Below are positions 37,370-48,854 of a DNA stretch of 64,000 nucleotides, one piece after another. The stretch is from Phascolomyces articulosus. Taxonomy: Eukaryota; Mucoromycota; Mucoromycetes; Mucorales; Lichtheimiaceae. A model generated the notes under the pieces. That model had not been told where the DNA came from. It saw nothing but the letters and a program-made list of their open reading frames with translations, and did not search any database. The stretch covers positions 1-64,000 of the forward strand of contig JAIXMP010000032.1 in the NCBI GenBank assembly GCA_025677815.1, given 5' to 3'. The translations under genes were made by a program, and so were the position numbers. Position 1 is the stretch's first letter; each line of letters starts with the position of its first letter.

Positions 37370-38440
37370 TCTCCATGATATGGTCAACTTAGGTGGATTA
37401 TTTGCAATGATTTTTTGATTTTTACCCGCCAATTCTGCCAATGAATCATATATAGTAAGTACCAAAGTTTTGAGATATGGAGAGTAAAACAGTAAATCAA
37501 CGACTTTTGTTTTGATATTTCTAAAGATAAACGTGAAATCCAACGCGATCAGTGCGTCGTATTTTTACCATGATACATTTGTCAATAACATAACCATATT
37601 TGTAGATGAAAAAATGACTACAGTTACAGCTTTAGTATATACATTTATAACCCTCGACTTATATAATACTTGTTTCAATTCAGATTTAGTTAGTATGATG
37701 ATGCTATTTATTTTCCATTCCCCTCCGTCTTTTTCTTTTTTCTTTTTACCTGTCAATTTTAAAAATCCCATATCTTTAAAATCACTGTTTTCCAAATACT
37801 ATTGACAGGTTCGACCAATTTCCTTATCCGTATTATTGATCTCATCATCTGTTTGATATGTTTTACAAAATGGGGTATGACAGGTCGACAGGTAGTAGCA
37901 CTAAAATAGTACTGCTATCATTATTGTGGTATTACTCATAATGAATAGTAACCCAAGATATTTCATTTTCACCGATCGATTGTGCCATTCAGTAGATACC
38001 GTCATATATGTCAAGCTATTCGATTCTGGCAAGTATTCGAAAATTCAGTTAATTACCTCCTCCGCTTGCTCAGATTTTTTTCCATGGCTCTTTTTTCTTT
38101 GAACGGGTTCTATATGTATGCGTGTGCTGGATACTCATCGCCTTCTCTTTTTAGGTTAATATTTCTCTAGTTTTTTCATATATTTAGATATCAATGGATT
38201 GTTTCCCGTATAGAAAGAGTCGGTCAAGTCGAAAATAATCAATAGTCTAGGTGTAGTTCACAGTGCACATTATTTCAACTGTAGCTTTTAATGTTTTATC
38301 AAAGTACTCCTGAGCTCAAAGATCTGGTACTTATATGAGTTACCATTGTTAAACTTGAGTGAGTGTATGAGTAGAATGATCAATAAATTGATCAAGATTG
38401 TGCTGAATGACAATAAACGTTTCGCAGAGTGAAAGAAGTT
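37370..38440 (-). pseudogene. Relic C: TPR, F-box and first LRRs of a TPR/F-box/LRR gene
   Basis: In order on the minus strand: IQHNLDQFIDHSTHTLTQV (near 38410), a GRLFLYGKQSI segment (near 38210), KRAMEKN (near 38080), F-box remnant IFEYLPESNSL then MTVSTEWH (near 38010), then after a gap the LRR start LIALDFTF and LLFYSPYLKTLV (37570-37420). All pieces are collinear with the intact gene but broken by stops and frameshifts, and there is an internal deletion between the SPYLKTLV segment and the next match. It lies head to tail with relic B. Confidence 0.8.
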
Positions 38441-38738
38441 TGACAGTGAAAAAAGAGATTGGTGTAAGGCATGTCCACAAGAATCCATGGAAAGCCTTAC
38501 AACCCCCTTTCTTTTGAATTCCCGACATCTTTGGTGGAACAGCCATGCAATGAAAATAAAACTGTATGTTCACTTTTGTGTAATTTCTCACCCGTTTTTT
38601 ACCAGTGACCCGTCATCAATGATCGCACGCATCTCAATGCACTATAAATATCCAGTAGTCAGTGCGTTTTTACGCTCTTTTGTTCCTGTTATACATCACA
38701 ATAAAAACTATCCATTTTATAATTTACAACAAAAAAAT

Positions 38739-40172
38739 ATGCTATCTACCTCTACTTCTAAAGAACGCGTCTGTTTGATAGGTTCTGGTAACTGGTAACT
38801 ATATGATCCATTCTTTATTTCACTTCGAATATAGCGTATTTTTTATTTATATATGTTTCATCAAAATAAACAGGGGTTCTGTGGTTTGCAAGATTATCGG
38901 TCAAAATGTTTTAAAGCATTCAAACCAGTTTGAACCTGAAGTACGTTTATGGGTATTTGAAGAAATGTTTAAAGGCGAAAAGTTGACAACCTTGATTAAT
39001 CGAGAACATGAAAATCCAAAGTAAGTTTTTTTTTTCAGAACTCTATATGATCATCATCATCTGTCGACGTTATTTAACTTTCAATATATGAATAACATAT
39101 ATCTTTAAGATATCTACCAGGTCATAAACTCGGTACCAATATCAGGGCAACACCTGATCTTCTAGAAGCTTGTCAAGACGCGACTGTTCTTGTTTTTGTT
39201 TTGCCTCATCAGTTTGTCCGAGGTGTTTGTGACAAAATGATGGGTCACATTGCTCCTCATGCCAAAGCCATTTCACTCATCAAGGGATTAGAGATTAATG
39301 CTCAAGGAGTGACATTATTTTCAGAAGAAATCTCACGCCGTTTAGGAATCAACGTGGCGTCATTGAGTGGTGCCAATATTGCTAACGAGGTAGCGGAAGA
39401 AAAGTTTTGCGAAACCACAATTGGGAGCCGATCGCCTGATATTCGAGACGGTGAAATGTTTTTCAACTTGTTCAATACACCTTATTTTCGTGTTAATGTC
39501 ATCAGTGATTCAGCAGGTGTCGAGTTGTGTGGTGCCTTGAAAAATGTGGTTGCTGTAGGTGCTGGTCTTTCGGATGGCTTAGGGTAAGAAAAAATATTTT
39601 TATTTTATTTGTTTCTAATGTTGTTGGGGAGAAAGATAATTATTCTGTTGTTGGGGGAGGATAATAATGATGGATCGGATGGCTAACAGCATGATACAAT
39701 GAAGCTATGGCAGTAATACAAAAGCAGCAATTGTTCGTCGAGGTTTATTAGAAATGCGTAAATTTGGTCAAACATTCTTTGGTGATGCTGTACAAACGGA
39801 TACTTTCTTTGGTAAATAACCATGTTTTATTATTGATCCAAGTATTTTTTTTTTTGGCCCGTGAAAAATATTAATCTTTTTTATTATGCATTAAAATAAA
39901 AAGAATCATGCGGTGTGGCGGACCTTTTAACAACATGCATGGGCGGTCGTAACCGAAAGGTAGCTGAAGCATTTATAAAAACTGGTAAACCCATCGATGT
40001 TTTGGAAAAAGAGTTATTGAATGGTCAAAAACTTCAAGGTACTTTAACTGCTAAAGAAGTCAATGAATTCTTGACGGCACGAGATATGGTCAATGACTTC
40101 CCACTTTTCACGACAGTCTACCGTATTATCTACCAAGGTCTTGAACCTGAAGCAATTGTTCGTGATATCTAA
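38739..40172 (+). CDS. Glycerol-3-phosphate dehydrogenase [NAD+], GPD1 type
   Basis: Cytosolic enzyme reducing dihydroxyacetone phosphate to glycerol-3-phosphate with NADH, feeding glycerolipid synthesis, redox balance and osmotic glycerol production. Exons are 38739-38794, 38874-39020, 39110-39583, 39705-39811 and 39904-40172, giving 350 aa, the usual length. The Rossmann motif GSGNWGS (15-21) is split by intron 1 in the Trp codon. Further landmarks are [31 protein letters not shown], the catalytic Lys in [12 protein letters not shown] (K212) and GFADLxTTC-like [15 protein letters not shown]. The N-terminus is short ([10 protein letters not shown]) with no clear organelle signal. Confidence 0.97.
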
Positions 40173-41376
40173 AACAATCACAAGCAAATAGTCTAATTAA
40201 CATATTATTATATATATGTACACTTTATAATATCTCATGATTCATTTATGGCATGATGATCATTCTATTCCATATTATATAACATACATGTATCTATTTT
40301 TTACGTTATCATGTATATTTTGATTATATATCCCATTTTTTTTTGTCATATAGAAACATTTTCATGATAAATGAAGTGAATAAATAAATAACTCATGCTT
40401 CACTTTTACGTTTTTGTACGCCCAGAATATTATTTGGCACGAAGGATAAATGGGAAAACAAAGGTTGCCCTACTCTTAAAAAGTAAACTACCCTCATTTA
40501 AACATGGAATGCCAACACATCCCTCAGAAAAAATAACAAACTTTGTGTATTATTTACGAATGTTATCGAACAATCGACACATCCGACAGAGGCTGTATTA
40601 CAAAGCCAAATAACCACATGATATCAATTTTCATATAAATATAGATAGCTCCACATACAAGTCATTTCTTATTTATAATAATAGGTACCATGCCAATGAT
40701 CATCTTCCTTGATAGTCTATTTTGACATATTATATATTATGTAGGTTGTGTAAAATTTCGTTTTTTTTTTATATATTTGTACGTAGATCAGACTAAAATA
40801 AAAAAAAAAGTTTTGTAATTCCTATTATGTATTTATTCGATTAATGGAGCATTAAAGTCATTGGTGTTACTTACCATGGTAATATTGGAGGTATAGAGGA
40901 TAGTATAGCTATAGATCACTAGGAAAGGTAACTATTATCTGTCATGAGCGTATCTCTTCTTAATGTTTCTGTATTTTTTAAACGCCCATAGCAAATGTTT
41001 TTAGTTGAATTCCTTGATGATGTTGCACTCTATGGAACGACATAAAAACAACAGCTCATAGAGCAGTGAGTATAAAAAACATAATTCTGACAACAATCTA
41101 AATTACTAATTTTCATATCCTGCCAAAAAAAAAAAAACCTTCACCTATTATGAAGAAAAAATTCATATAGGATTTGCATATGAAGATTATCGTAAGCTTA
41201 AAAATCAAGTAATAAATGACGGATTCTAATAATAGAAAAAAATATAAAACGCAAGTTTTTTTATTGTGAATGTTTAAATTAATAATAATAATAGACAGTA
41301 CTGTAAGGTGAGAGATATTAACTAATAACAGGTAAGAAGGAAGATTAGCAATTGATATATATCATGTTTAACAGCA
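40173..41376. other. Intergenic, no convincing gene
   Basis: The 3' flank of the GPD gene, then AT-rich DNA. A 72-aa frame from ATG at 40395 (ending RLYYKAK) is basic and has no recognised relatives; I leave it uncalled. Confidence 0.5.
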
Positions 41377-41919
41377 TCACTGTTTTATTTTGTTGTCATC
41401 ATCAAGTTCTTGCCGTCGCCGTTGCCTAGCATCCACTTCATTTTTTACATATACAAAACAAGTCATAAATTGGTCTTGTAGTTTCTTTAAAGCATCCAAA
41501 GTAAATATAAACTTGTTTTGGTCCAATAGCTTGATTTGATCTTGAAACATATATTTCATTATTATTAAACGCGTGGTCGCCATTTTACTTTGTGAAATTT
41601 GAAGAAAAACAGGTAAAATATCATCGATTCGTTCGTATAATGGTAACATGTCTTGCATTAATTCAACAATTTCATATCTTTCTTTGTCATTCAATTTCAT
41701 CTCGTTGTCAAGTCCCATCGGAACACCTATAAATATGTAATAACATTCAAATTCCATTGTGGTTATAGTCCTATTCCATAATTAAACATCATCATCTTAT
41801 AAAAATAACTATATGACCATTTACATACCTCGTTCTCGTTCTTTCACTTGTTCATCTAAATGATGTACAACTTGTTTAGCATAAGCAATATTTGAGAGTA
41901 CATGTACTTGAGATGGCAT
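41377..41919 (-). CDS. Small coiled protein of unknown function
   Basis: Two exons, 41919-41829 and 41726-41377, joined by a GT-AG intron (donor GTATGT, acceptor TTATAG), giving 146 aa. I do not recognise the family. The product is highly charged and predicted helical: heptad-like stretches NDKERYEIVELMQDMLPLY, QDQIKLLDQN and LDALKKLQDQ, ending in a basic then acidic tail (ARQRRRQELDDDNKIKQ). Small coiled-coil adaptor or complex subunit would fit the composition; this is a guess. An intron with clean junctions and an intact frame in AT-rich DNA support a real gene. Confidence 0.65.
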
Positions 41920-42922
41920 GATGATATAGTATTTTATTTCGTAAAATAAAAAAAAAGTATTTTGTCTATAAACTATTTAACTTTTCAATATTTATATGAA
42001 TCAAAATACATATTCTCGGGTTTAAGTAACAAAAGGAAAATAAAAAAAAAGGGACTGTACATATATGTTTTTTTCTATGCTAAATAAATTACAGTATACC
42101 TTAATAGATAGATTCTACTACTATTATTTACAAATGCGCCGTGAAAATGTATGTCAATATTACATAATAGCGCGCGCCGTCATAAAAAAAAAGGCAAAGG
42201 GTGTTCCTCCCTCCGCCACAAACAAAGGTCCGATTTAGTAGGTGTAACATAGTTGATAAACCCTTTCCAAAATCTATTGATTTCTCTCCTAATAATTTAT
42301 ACGACATAAATGCATGCATAGGTTTTACAGCAAGCGGTGGTCATATTGAATTTAACCCATACGTACGAGGGCTAATAGAAACATCACTATGACTATCATT
42401 TTATGGGTATCATTTTATTTAAGAGCTATAAACTGCTAAGTAATTTTAGTGATGATTGATACGTACCTTTAAGACCAGGTCTTTACTTTCCGTTTATTTA
42501 TATGCTTACCATCTTTGTTTGTTTGTTTTATTCTAATTAAGATTTGACATTTACTAATAAGGAGTACAGGCTTCATTACGTGTAACATCGAAAAAGACTC
42601 GCCAAGAGTATAGGTTCGAAGTTTTGGCTTTTTTTTTTTTTTGAATCGCGGATTGATGTGTCAGACTCTTTATTTGATCCACTAGCTCTGAAAAATATTT
42701 AAACATTCAATATAACTCCAGTATGCTAAACCATGCTGTTTTTTATTTTACAAAAAGGAAATATATAAAAAAGATAAATATGACATATTAAATAGTAACC
42801 ATAGCAAATACATACAAATTCTAATTTGGATTACTTCACACAAAGCTCAGCCTGGGAATCACGGCATGCAGACGGGGTCGCAGTCGATATGTACTCGAAC
42901 GTAACCAACTTTGTCAGAGGTT
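41920..42922. other. Intergenic, possible gene relic
   Basis: Promoter side of the small orphan gene. A plus-strand open frame (42201-42392, beginning at GTG) ends in GFTASGGHIEFNPY; its tail resembles that of a frame at 49.5-49.7 kb. A GCGCGCGC patch lies near 42171-42177. No gene is called. Confidence 0.45.
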
Positions 42923-43210
42923 ATGTACGACAACGATTCGCAATATTCAGAAGAATGGAATAAAAGATTGATAGGAAGACAAAAAGCTGTTCATCATGCT
43001 CCGTGGATATTGGAGTTTCTTGATCGAATGCACATAAACCCGAATAGCATGAACGATGTACTGGAAACACAACTTCACAGTCCAAAAGTTTTAAGGGAGG
43101 CTTTGGTTTTACAAGCTATTTATAAAATAGAAAATCTAAAACTTATTTACTTCAATGTATGTATAAGCGGTATACCATGTAAAAGGGTATTGGAAATCCA
43201 TTCTTCATGA
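42923..43210 (+). CDS. Unrecognised small open frame
   Basis: 95 aa from ATG at 42923 (the frame extends four codons further up from TTG). Charged N-terminal half (SEEWNKRLIGRQKAVHHAPW), then a helical stretch and a Cys-containing tail. No family recognised, no intron, no clear promoter. It has a more ordinary amino-acid composition than the surrounding random frames, so it may be a gene, an exon or a relic. Confidence 0.25.
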   Translation: MYDNDSQYSEEWNKRLIGRQKAVHHAPWILEFLDRMHINPNSMNDVLETQLHSPKVLREALVLQAIYKIENLKLIYFNVCISGIPCKRVLEIHSS

Positions 43211-44222
43211 TGCTTATTTATTGGTTTTTGAGCGAGTACCTGCTTGTCGGATTATCCGAAATCAATCATCTGTCCCATGGAAATAGTGAGGAGGAGTATA
43301 TATAAGATTCCAAAGAGCGTATAATTATTTATTACGTAACCGAGGGGATAAGAATGATTCTGACGAAGAATATTTCATTGATATATCATTAATTAGCAGC
43401 ACCTTAAATAAATAAATAAAAATAAATAAAAAATGATGAGTGGCATGCAAGAACAAGAAAATTCTTTATAGCATCATCGAAAATCTCAATCAACTACTGT
43501 AATAATTATACGCATTTCACAAATATTGTTTTCTATGATCGATCCATCATATAAAAATTAAAAAAAAAAAGAATGAAGCGTCAATGAATGATAAAATTAT
43601 ATACAATATAGATGAATAAGTTTTTATTTTTAATAGTGAGATTATAAACTATATTTATATTATAAATAATCTTCCTATTCATCAAGGATTTCAAGATACT
43701 AATTTTTCTTTTTACATATGATACAGTATCTCCAGAGAGTTCTGAACATTGTTCGAATGAGGTACAATGAAAAGTTTTGTAAAACAGCAAGAAATATGTA
43801 CAATCAATAGCAAAATATAATGTGCAGCAAATACGACCTGCTAAGCAACACCCTTCTAATTAAACCCTGTGCCGTATCTTCTCCAAAAAAAATAATAAAC
43901 ATTAGCTTGAAGCCTCCACCTTTGTGAGGTCAGTGGGCTGTATCACTACATCTCTACTTCTGCCGTAAAATTCAGGAATCATATACACATATTAAAGGTT
44001 TCTTGATATAATACCTGTACTGAAATAACGTCATTCAATAATAAAAGCTAGTTTACGTAGTAATATCGTACGTTCCATATAAGTTATATAAAAACTGGGT
44101 CAAGGCAGTTTGAAGTAAAATAAATAGCAGTAGGTGGTAGTATATATATACAATCTATTATAGATAAAATTTTATTTATAAGCATATACATTCATGCAAA
44201 TGATATATATTATCGTTTCAAT
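43211..44222. other. Intergenic, no gene seen
   Basis: AT-rich DNA between the small open frame and relic D. No coding signal, RNA gene or repeat beyond short A/T runs was recognised. Confidence 0.6.
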
Positions 44223-44805
44223 TTAAATATCATAAACACAATTTTGATCCCAACAAATGACGATGTTTTTAATTTTACTAATTATATAGGATGATGCTTC
44301 AGTATCATCATAAATGTACCGACAACTAGTTATTTCCAATGTATGTAATGTTTTGGAGTGATCCACCAAGTTGATGACTCCCTCTTCAGTAATCTTGTGA
44401 ATTTCATTTAATGAAAGCTCTTCAAGTTGTTCCGTGTGAACAAGTTGATTCAAAATATCATCATCAACAACTTGAGGAATCCTCGTAAAATTGACGCTGA
44501 CGACCCTTGTTTTACCCAAAAATTCCTTCAGAATTTTTGCTGATGGTACTGTATATACACCAAGGAATCAGACCGTTTTGAGTGATTCAAGTCGGGCTAG
44601 AGCCATCAGTACTTGATCTGTAATGATATTACAATTTTCGAACTTAACGTCGTGCAATTTTTGTTCTTTGGGAGGGGGCGATGCGTAGTCTTGAAAGACG
44701 CGTACTAAGGCAGCAGATCGATGTTTGTTATGTTGTTTTCCTTGCATCGAGAAAAGTTGACCCAGTCGCAAGTAACCAATGGCTTGGGTAGGTGCAATAC
44801 TTTTA
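44223..44805 (-). pseudogene. Relic D: TPR segment fused to C-terminal LRRs of a TPR/F-box/LRR gene
   Basis: Starts with APTQAIGYLRLGQLFSMQGKQ, almost identical to the intact TPR segment, then jumps directly to HRSAALVRVFQDYAS, which belongs to the late LRR region. About 1.4 kb including the F-box is missing at that junction. It continues KVNFENC-like, ITDQVLMALARLESLKTV, a stop, then ILKEFLGK and DILNQLVHTEQLEELSLNEI, ending KIKNIVICWDQNCVYDI. The downstream 98-aa part is still open. The clean junction indicates one deletion. Confidence 0.85.
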
Positions 44806-45670
44806 TAAGGAAGATAAGGAGAAGTGGATTAGTATTTATAAAATTTTTACAAGGTATAATAGTAGTTGGCTGTACAGTATGAACGTCGATTATAATAGGA
44901 ACACTCTAACACCTCTGCATAGTACTAAAACATAAAAAGTTATAACCAAAAAACATATTATATAGTTTATGTTTTTAAGTCATAGTTTCTACGAAATAAA
45001 AAAAAATGTGCAAATATATGTTTTCGACATAGTAAAATATATAATGAAATTTTAGGATATTATGTTTTCTATTTAGATAGATATGTTCGAGTATCTCTAC
45101 CATCTTAAAGAACTTTGCATGTTGTTCCTGTATTTTTATGTGGTACAAGCACCTGCGCCTCCTTCACTGAAAGAAATCAACTGATTTCTGAAGCCCATCG
45201 AATAATAGAATTTGTTGACATGACAACGCCAGTTATCCATTTTGGCCGTGAACATGTTTTTTATCGTAGCAGTTGTTATTTTTCATGAATATGATTCGTA
45301 CCATGTGTACCCACCTTATTGACCATATGAAACACTCAGTGATGATGAGTACATACCCAAAAATAACTAATCCAGAAATTATATACTTGACATGTTGAAG
45401 ACGAGTACATATTGTGAATCATAAAAACCACACTTCAGGTCATAAAACACCTTTTTTTCCCTGAAAACTGGATATCACTACGTAACAGCATTTCTATATA
45501 TCTATGTTGTTCAACACATCCTAATATAGTACTACATTTATAAAGAAAGAAATGTTAACTAAACCAAAGATATAGATAAGTATTGTAATATTTTTTGATG
45601 GTAATTTATTCTTTGTTGTAAGTTATTATTGCAAATTAACTTTTATATATGTATAGAAATTTATTAGAGT
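44806..45670. other. Intergenic with an orphan copy of the F-box upstream element
   Basis: AT-rich DNA. The only feature is the plus-strand upstream element at about 45107-45155, with no F-box sequence downstream of it before Sec63's 3' end. Confidence 0.55.
45107..45155 (+). promoter_or_regulatory. Conserved upstream element of TPR/F-box/LRR family, orphan copy
   Basis: AAAGAACTTTGCAT, TTGTTCCTG, TTTTTATGTGGTACAAGCAC: closely matches the element before the intact gene (24355) and before relic E (50511). No family coding sequence follows on this strand. Confidence 0.5.
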
Positions 45671-48600
45671 TTATTCATCGTCACTGCTATCAGAGTCACT
45701 ATCATCATTGTTTCCTTGTTGAGGTTTCTGGCCTCCTTGCAATGCTCCCGAAATACCCTGTTCTCTCATTAACTTCATCTGTCCAGCAATTGAATCTTCT
45801 TCAGGTTCAGATATGCTATCATCGACTTCATCTTCTGGTGGAAGATCTGATTTGTCTCGAATGGTCAATTTGATATCTTGTTGAATATCAGTGCCCACAT
45901 AGGTATCGGATTTGACAAACAAGGAGAAAGTATAAGTACCGGGTTTAGGTGGACCTGGGAAGGAAATTTGGACGGTTTGTTCATCGGTAATATCGGTCAC
46001 CTTCTTTGGAGAGACCAAAATACGGTTGACCTTGGGATCACCCAAGAAGACCCACCAGTAGGGTTTCTTTTCCTATAGATGTGTAAGAAAAAAATAACTA
46101 ATGAGTAAAACGGATATTCATTTTGTTTTTGATCCCAAAAATAAAAAGCATAACTTACTCCAGGATAATAAGGTGTATGTGCCAAAGGAAGTGTTCCTGA
46201 TTCTTTTTCTTCTTGCTTCAATTTACCAGTGACTTCATCTAACAATTCTTCATCATCACTATCATCATTTGTGGATTTCTTCTTGGTATCTTCCGCAGTA
46301 ACAGCATTAGTGTTTTGTAATTTAAGAACAAATGTGACAACAGCACCAGGTGTAATGATTCTATCACCAACGACTAATTGAAAAAAAAGCAATGCCATAT
46401 AAGTTAAAAAAAATAATTAAGTAAACATGTGTTGCCCAAACCGCATTTCAAAAAAAAAAATAGAAGCTTACCCTTGAACACAGCCTTGTTGACCTTGAGC
46501 TTAGGAATACGATTTGCTACTTCGATAGCATCAAGATATTGTTCATTGGTAAGAGGTTGCAACAATTCTTTACGTTCTAATTCAGACAATGCCAAAGCTT
46601 GCTGTACAGAATGAATGTGTTTCTTCTTGTTGCGATAATAGCGACGTAAGATTTGTGTAGTGACATGGGGAAGCTGCTTCACCGATTGTTCACCAGGATA
46701 AGTTGCTTGTAGCAAATGTTGTTGAAGATCCATGATATTCGATGCAACACCCAACCATTGCTTTACAATAGCAATTTGTAATAATCCTTGAAGAAGGTGG
46801 ATTGACTTCTCAATAATATAACGTTGATCTAATTTTTATAATACATATAAGTTGACTGCACTCCCTCTTTCAATTTTATTTGTTTCCTTGTCAACCATTG
46901 ACAATCCACTACTTGTTGACCTAAAACAAAAACCATTATCTATCTTGTATATATAATTTACCTTGCAAAAGAGCTTGAGCTTCAGATTCAGAACCCTTGC
47001 TGTTGAAATCTTGACGTAAAAAGTAGGCATACAAAAGACTGCTTGCCTTTCGACGATAAGCAGGTGTATTCTATTTATACAGAGAATGTATGCATATGAA
47101 TATTATGACTGAATCATCAACAAAAATGCATTATTTTTCCAGCCCATCCAATTTTTTGTTTTTCACATAGAATAATGTTTCCTCTTTTTACCTCATTGAC
47201 AATATCGTATTTTTCACCAAACCGGTTTTCTAATTCTTCAGAAATGGTATTATCCACTGATTTTAAGATCTTTTCTTCACCAGCACGAGGAGCAGCATTT
47301 TCAGCAAATTCATGAGCACCAGCCAAGATACGGATCAAGGCTATAGAAAATGAAGTTGGTTTAGTTTGTAATATAGGAATATCGGTGGAACCCTCTCTTT
47401 TTTTCTTCTTATCTTCTTTTAACCTTTTTTCCTGCCTTCTCCTCCTCATTCTTCTTACCTTTAAAGTCTGCATTTTCTTTCAATTCTTTGACAAAAACTC
47501 GCATAGATCCATTCAAAATACGATCTTTAGTGTGTCGTCGAGAATTATACCACCATCGTGCCTAAGTCACCCCAAACATTACACATTTAGATGAAAAAAA
47601 AAATCAAACTTTCTTTGACTGTACAAAGCATAATCAAAGAATCGGATATGAAAGGAAAATAAAAGAGTTATCGTGTAATACTACTTACAATATAATAAGG
47701 CAAACCAAGTCCAAAGATACATGCATAAATAGCCAAAACAAATTTACTGTTACCACCTTCGACCAATTTCTTTGGCAAGGCAACACCCATGGAATAAGAT
47801 TGTTTTCCATCAGGATGACCATACTTTTCATAGTTTTCACGGACAGCGTCATCAGTCAAACTATTGCCATAATTCAAGAATGCATTGGGTTATTTTATCA
47901 TTTCTATAATTTCCTCGACTTCATACCCTTCCCTTTCTTCCAATCCAAAAAAATATCTTACACTTGATAAGCCTTGCTGATTTGAATAAATTGTTCTTCA
48001 GATTCTCGTTCGGTACCTGGTTGTGCCTTATCAGGATGGTATACCAATGACAACTTTTTATATATTTTTTTAATTTCTGGCATCGTGGCACCCTATTTTT
48101 GAAAAAGGCCAAAAAAAAAGATAATATACATAACATCAATACACACATAAAGTCGTGAAATGAAATTAAAGTATCGTTTAGTTCTTTCTATATCTTTTAT
48201 ACCTCACTGATACCCAAAATCTCATAAGGATCCCAGTGTTGCTTTGGTGCTTCAGCAAAAGAAACTTGATAAGCAAGTAATGCTACAGCAATCCAACCTG
48301 CAATTAAGAACAAATATCTAAAAACAATAGTAGTTTTGGGTAAGTTATTCCAACGTTTACTAAACATAATATATTATTCCCCCCTTTTTCTTCCCCTTTC
48401 CATTGAGAATGGTTTGACAACAAAGCAATAAAGGTATATTTCATTGTTCTGCTATATCAATAAAGCAACTTACTTTGGCTTGAATAATTGCTTCAAGACG
48501 CGATTCGATTGTGTTTTACTAATCTTTGTTCGTTCATTTTGACATGTGTCACAGGGACAAAGGTTTTGTTCACTCTTTGATCCTATTATTAAAAATAACC

Positions 48601-48854
48601 AAAGCAATTATTAATCTTTACTGGTGTATATAATCTACAATGGAATCGGTTTATAGCAATATCACTCGTTGTTGTTGGGGGAAGTTGGTTCTATGAGAAA
48701 AAGGTGTTCCCCATATGAAAAAAAAAGACGTACGAGCAGATTTCCATGCTGAATAAACTGATTGTAAAGTGATGGGAACTAAACATAAAGATAAGACAGA
48801 GATTACAAAATATAAAAAGTTGTATCCCTCCTCATCGTAGGCGTATTCAGCCAT
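45671..48854 (-). CDS. SEC63: Protein translocation protein Sec63
   Basis: ER membrane J-protein that recruits BiP/Kar2 to the Sec61 channel for post-translational import. Eleven exons on the minus strand: 48854-48734, 48582-48474, 48317-48203, 48092-47962, 47860-47689, 47561-47459, 47340-47192, 47070-46962, 46828-46472, 46373-46159 and 46072-45671, giving 660 aa. Membrane segments lie at about residues 13-33, 78-97 and 189-208. The J domain, between segments 2 and 3, has HPD at 134-136. The Sec63 domain follows (about 225-580), with the Ig-like part containing [10 protein letters not shown] and [16 protein letters not shown]. The C-terminus is strongly acidic ([10 protein letters not shown]). 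A CPCDTC motif lies at 49-54 between the first two segments. Confidence 0.97.

Noticed and set aside
45649..46078. Plus-strand open frames opposite the Sec63 3' end
   Set aside because: They are antisense shadows of well-supported Sec63 exons.
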